NCBI RefSeq assembly: GCF_003008515.1
Contig: NZ_CP027668.1
Coordinates: 1,976,001-2,040,000 of the forward strand
DNA length: 64,000 bases
From: Phreatobacter cathodiphilus
GTDB lineage: Bacteria > Pseudomonadota > Alphaproteobacteria > Rhizobiales > Phreatobacteraceae
Direction of reading: 5' to 3'
Positions 63,195-64,000 of this stretch are shown here, in pieces (position 1 is the stretch's first letter; the number at the start of each line of letters is the position of its first letter). The notes below the pieces were generated by a model. That model searched no databases and was not told where the DNA came from. It worked only from the letters and a program-made list of their open reading frames with translations. The translations under genes and the position numbers were made by a program.

Positions 63195-63839
63195 ATGAAC
63201 GGTCGCAGGACCTGGTGGCCAGGGGTGAAGACGAAGGGCGCGGCACTCGCCGCGCTGATGCTCGGCCTCGTCGCGGCGATGCCGGCGGCGAGCGCGGAGC
63301 CGGGCGACCGCCACGCCTTCCTGACCGAACAGGGTGCGACGACCGCCCCCATCGGCTGGCGGCAGTTCTGCCGTGATTTCCCCGCCGATTGCCGGGCGCG
63401 CTCGCAGACCATCGATCTCGTCAAGGCCGACCGCCACGCCTGGGCGACACTGATCCGCATCAACGCCCATGTGAACACCGCCATCGAACCGGTCACCGAC
63501 ATGGACCAGTACGGGACGGAGGAACTCTGGACCTACCCGACGTCCGGGCGCGGCGACTGCGAGGACTATGTGCTCCTCAAGAAGAAGCTGCTGATCGAGG
63601 CCGGCTTCCCCGCCAGCGCCCTGCTCATCACCGTGGTGCGTGACCGCCAGGGCGACGGCCACGCCATTCTCACCGTCCGGACCGACCGGGGCGACTACGT
63701 CCTCGACAACGAGACGAGCGACATCCGCCTGTGGAACCAGACCGGCTACCGCTTCATCAAGCGCCAGGCCGCTTACGACCCCAATCAGTGGCTGACGATC
63801 GGGCCGGGCCGCGCGCCCGCCGCGGTCGCCACCCGCTAG
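63195..63839 (+). CDS. Bacterial transglutaminase-like cysteine peptidase (BTLCP, DUF920)
   Basis: A 214-residue exported protein. The signal peptide is KGAALAALMLGLVAAMPAAS, cut before AEPGDRH. The catalytic triad is Cys122 (GRGDCEDYVLLK), His156 (GDGHAILTV) and Asp171 (YVLDNE). An IDLVKADRHAWATLIRINAH helix is typical. BTLCPs (LapG-like) cleave surface adhesins under c-di-GMP control in some bacteria; no LapD or adhesin gene is in the window. It fits the PAS-PilZ neighbourhood. Confidence 0.92.
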   Translation: MNGRRTWWPGVKTKGAALAALMLGLVAAMPAASAEPGDRHAFLTEQGATTAPIGWRQFCRDFPADCRARSQTIDLVKADRHAWATLIRINAHVNTAIEPVTDMDQYGTEELWTYPTSGRGDCEDYVLLKKKLLIEAGFPASALLITVVRDRQGDGHAILTVRTDRGDYVLDNETSDIRLWNQTGYRFIKRQAAYDPNQWLTIGPGRAPAAVATR

Positions 63840-63903
63840 CACGAGGTTTCGCGTCCTCGGTCACGTCCCACCCCTCCCCGTCCCCAGACCGGGTTCGCGA
63901 ACA

Positions 63904-63945
63904 GACGGCCGGTACCTCAGAACGAGGGCCGGCCGTCACCTTTTT
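63904..63945 (+). terminator. Terminator of the BTLCP gene
   Basis: Arms GACGGCCGG and CCGGCCGTC (9 bp) followed by ACC and TTTTT on the plus strand, 65 bp past the stop. Confidence 0.8.
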
Positions 63946-63960
63946 CAAGGGATGCGAATG

Positions 63961-64000
63961 TCAGGCGGAGCCACCCTTGGCCGCCCAGGCGACCGCCTGC
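63961..64000 (-). CDS. Possible C-terminal end of a minus-strand gene (partial)
   Basis: A TGA stop (63961-63963) is preceded in one minus-strand frame by codons for QAVAWAAKGGSA, which looks like a protein end, and no plus-strand gene starts here. Too short to identify. Confidence 0.3.
   Translation of the reverse strand, partial: QAVAWAAKGGSA

Noticed and set aside
1-64000. CRISPR array, prophage or transposon
   Set aside because: No regularly spaced repeats, no cas, phage structural or transposase genes were found on either strand.

Overview
The window looks like chromosome from a GC-rich alphaproteobacterium of the order Hyphomicrobiales (Rhizobiales). Evidence: two Porin_2-family porins whose mature proteins begin ADLPGKAAP, an OmpA-type protein with BON-like repeats, a bacterial transglutaminase-like cysteine peptidase (BTLCP), a gatCAB amidotransferase, and uniformly high GC with strong third-position GC in every gene. 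The genus cannot be fixed from this; a Phreatobacter/Bosea-like organism is a guess. Almost all of the window is ordinary chromosome. No CRISPR array, rRNA, insertion sequence or recognisable defence cassette is visible.

Layout. 1-6.7 kb: a truncated OmpA-like envelope protein, a divergent pair of porin paralogues sharing blocks of identical DNA and near-identical 3' ends, a lone tyrosine recombinase, and about 640 bp of hairpin-rich DNA without a gene. 6.7-19.8 kb: an Lrp regulator divergent from an SDR enzyme, a YbaL-type K+/H+ antiporter, an amidase plus orphan peptide-type solute-binding protein facing an M20 hydrolase and a serine hydrolase, an ArsR-SRPBCC-GST operon, and a DUF2917-GNAT operon divergent from a LysR regulator. 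19.9-22.7 kb: tRNA-Ser(GCU), a retropepsin-like protein, and a MocR regulator next to a tandem operator-like repeat. 22.7-27.8 kb: a molybdopterin oxidoreductase-amidase operon and a HerA/DUF87-like ATPase. 27.9-37.9 kb: a YegD-like Hsp70, then an apparent catabolic and uptake series (sugar-nucleotide-type dehydrogenase, class III aminotransferase, SDR, Tat-exported binding protein, two permeases, fused double ATPase), much of it joined by 4-base start/stop overlaps.

38-45 kb (minus strand): a flavin monooxygenase and a tightly coupled hyuA-hyuB-acyl-CoA ligase operon that could open a lactam or hydantoin ring and activate the product. 45-52 kb: ilvD, a fosmidomycin-resistance-type MFS exporter, two GST-family enzymes, a GNAT enzyme, an HPP-family membrane protein, and a small protein with a C-terminal J-domain-like HPD motif. 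52-57.2 kb: gatB, an ECF sigma/anti-sigma pair, and gatC-gatA with a small membrane protein, all on the minus strand. 57.3-64 kb: TfoX-N protein, hisI, a patatin-like lipase, a CBS-pair protein, a rhomboid protease preceded by a possible leader ORF with an internal terminator, then PAS, PilZ and BTLCP genes consistent with cyclic-di-GMP and surface physiology.

No wholly new system is obvious. The best leads are the inverted porin pair, the repeat-rich DNA beside the integrase, the MocR operator, the leader ORF-terminator upstream of the rhomboid gene, the HerA-like ATPase divergent from an Hsp70, and the HyuAB-ligase module.
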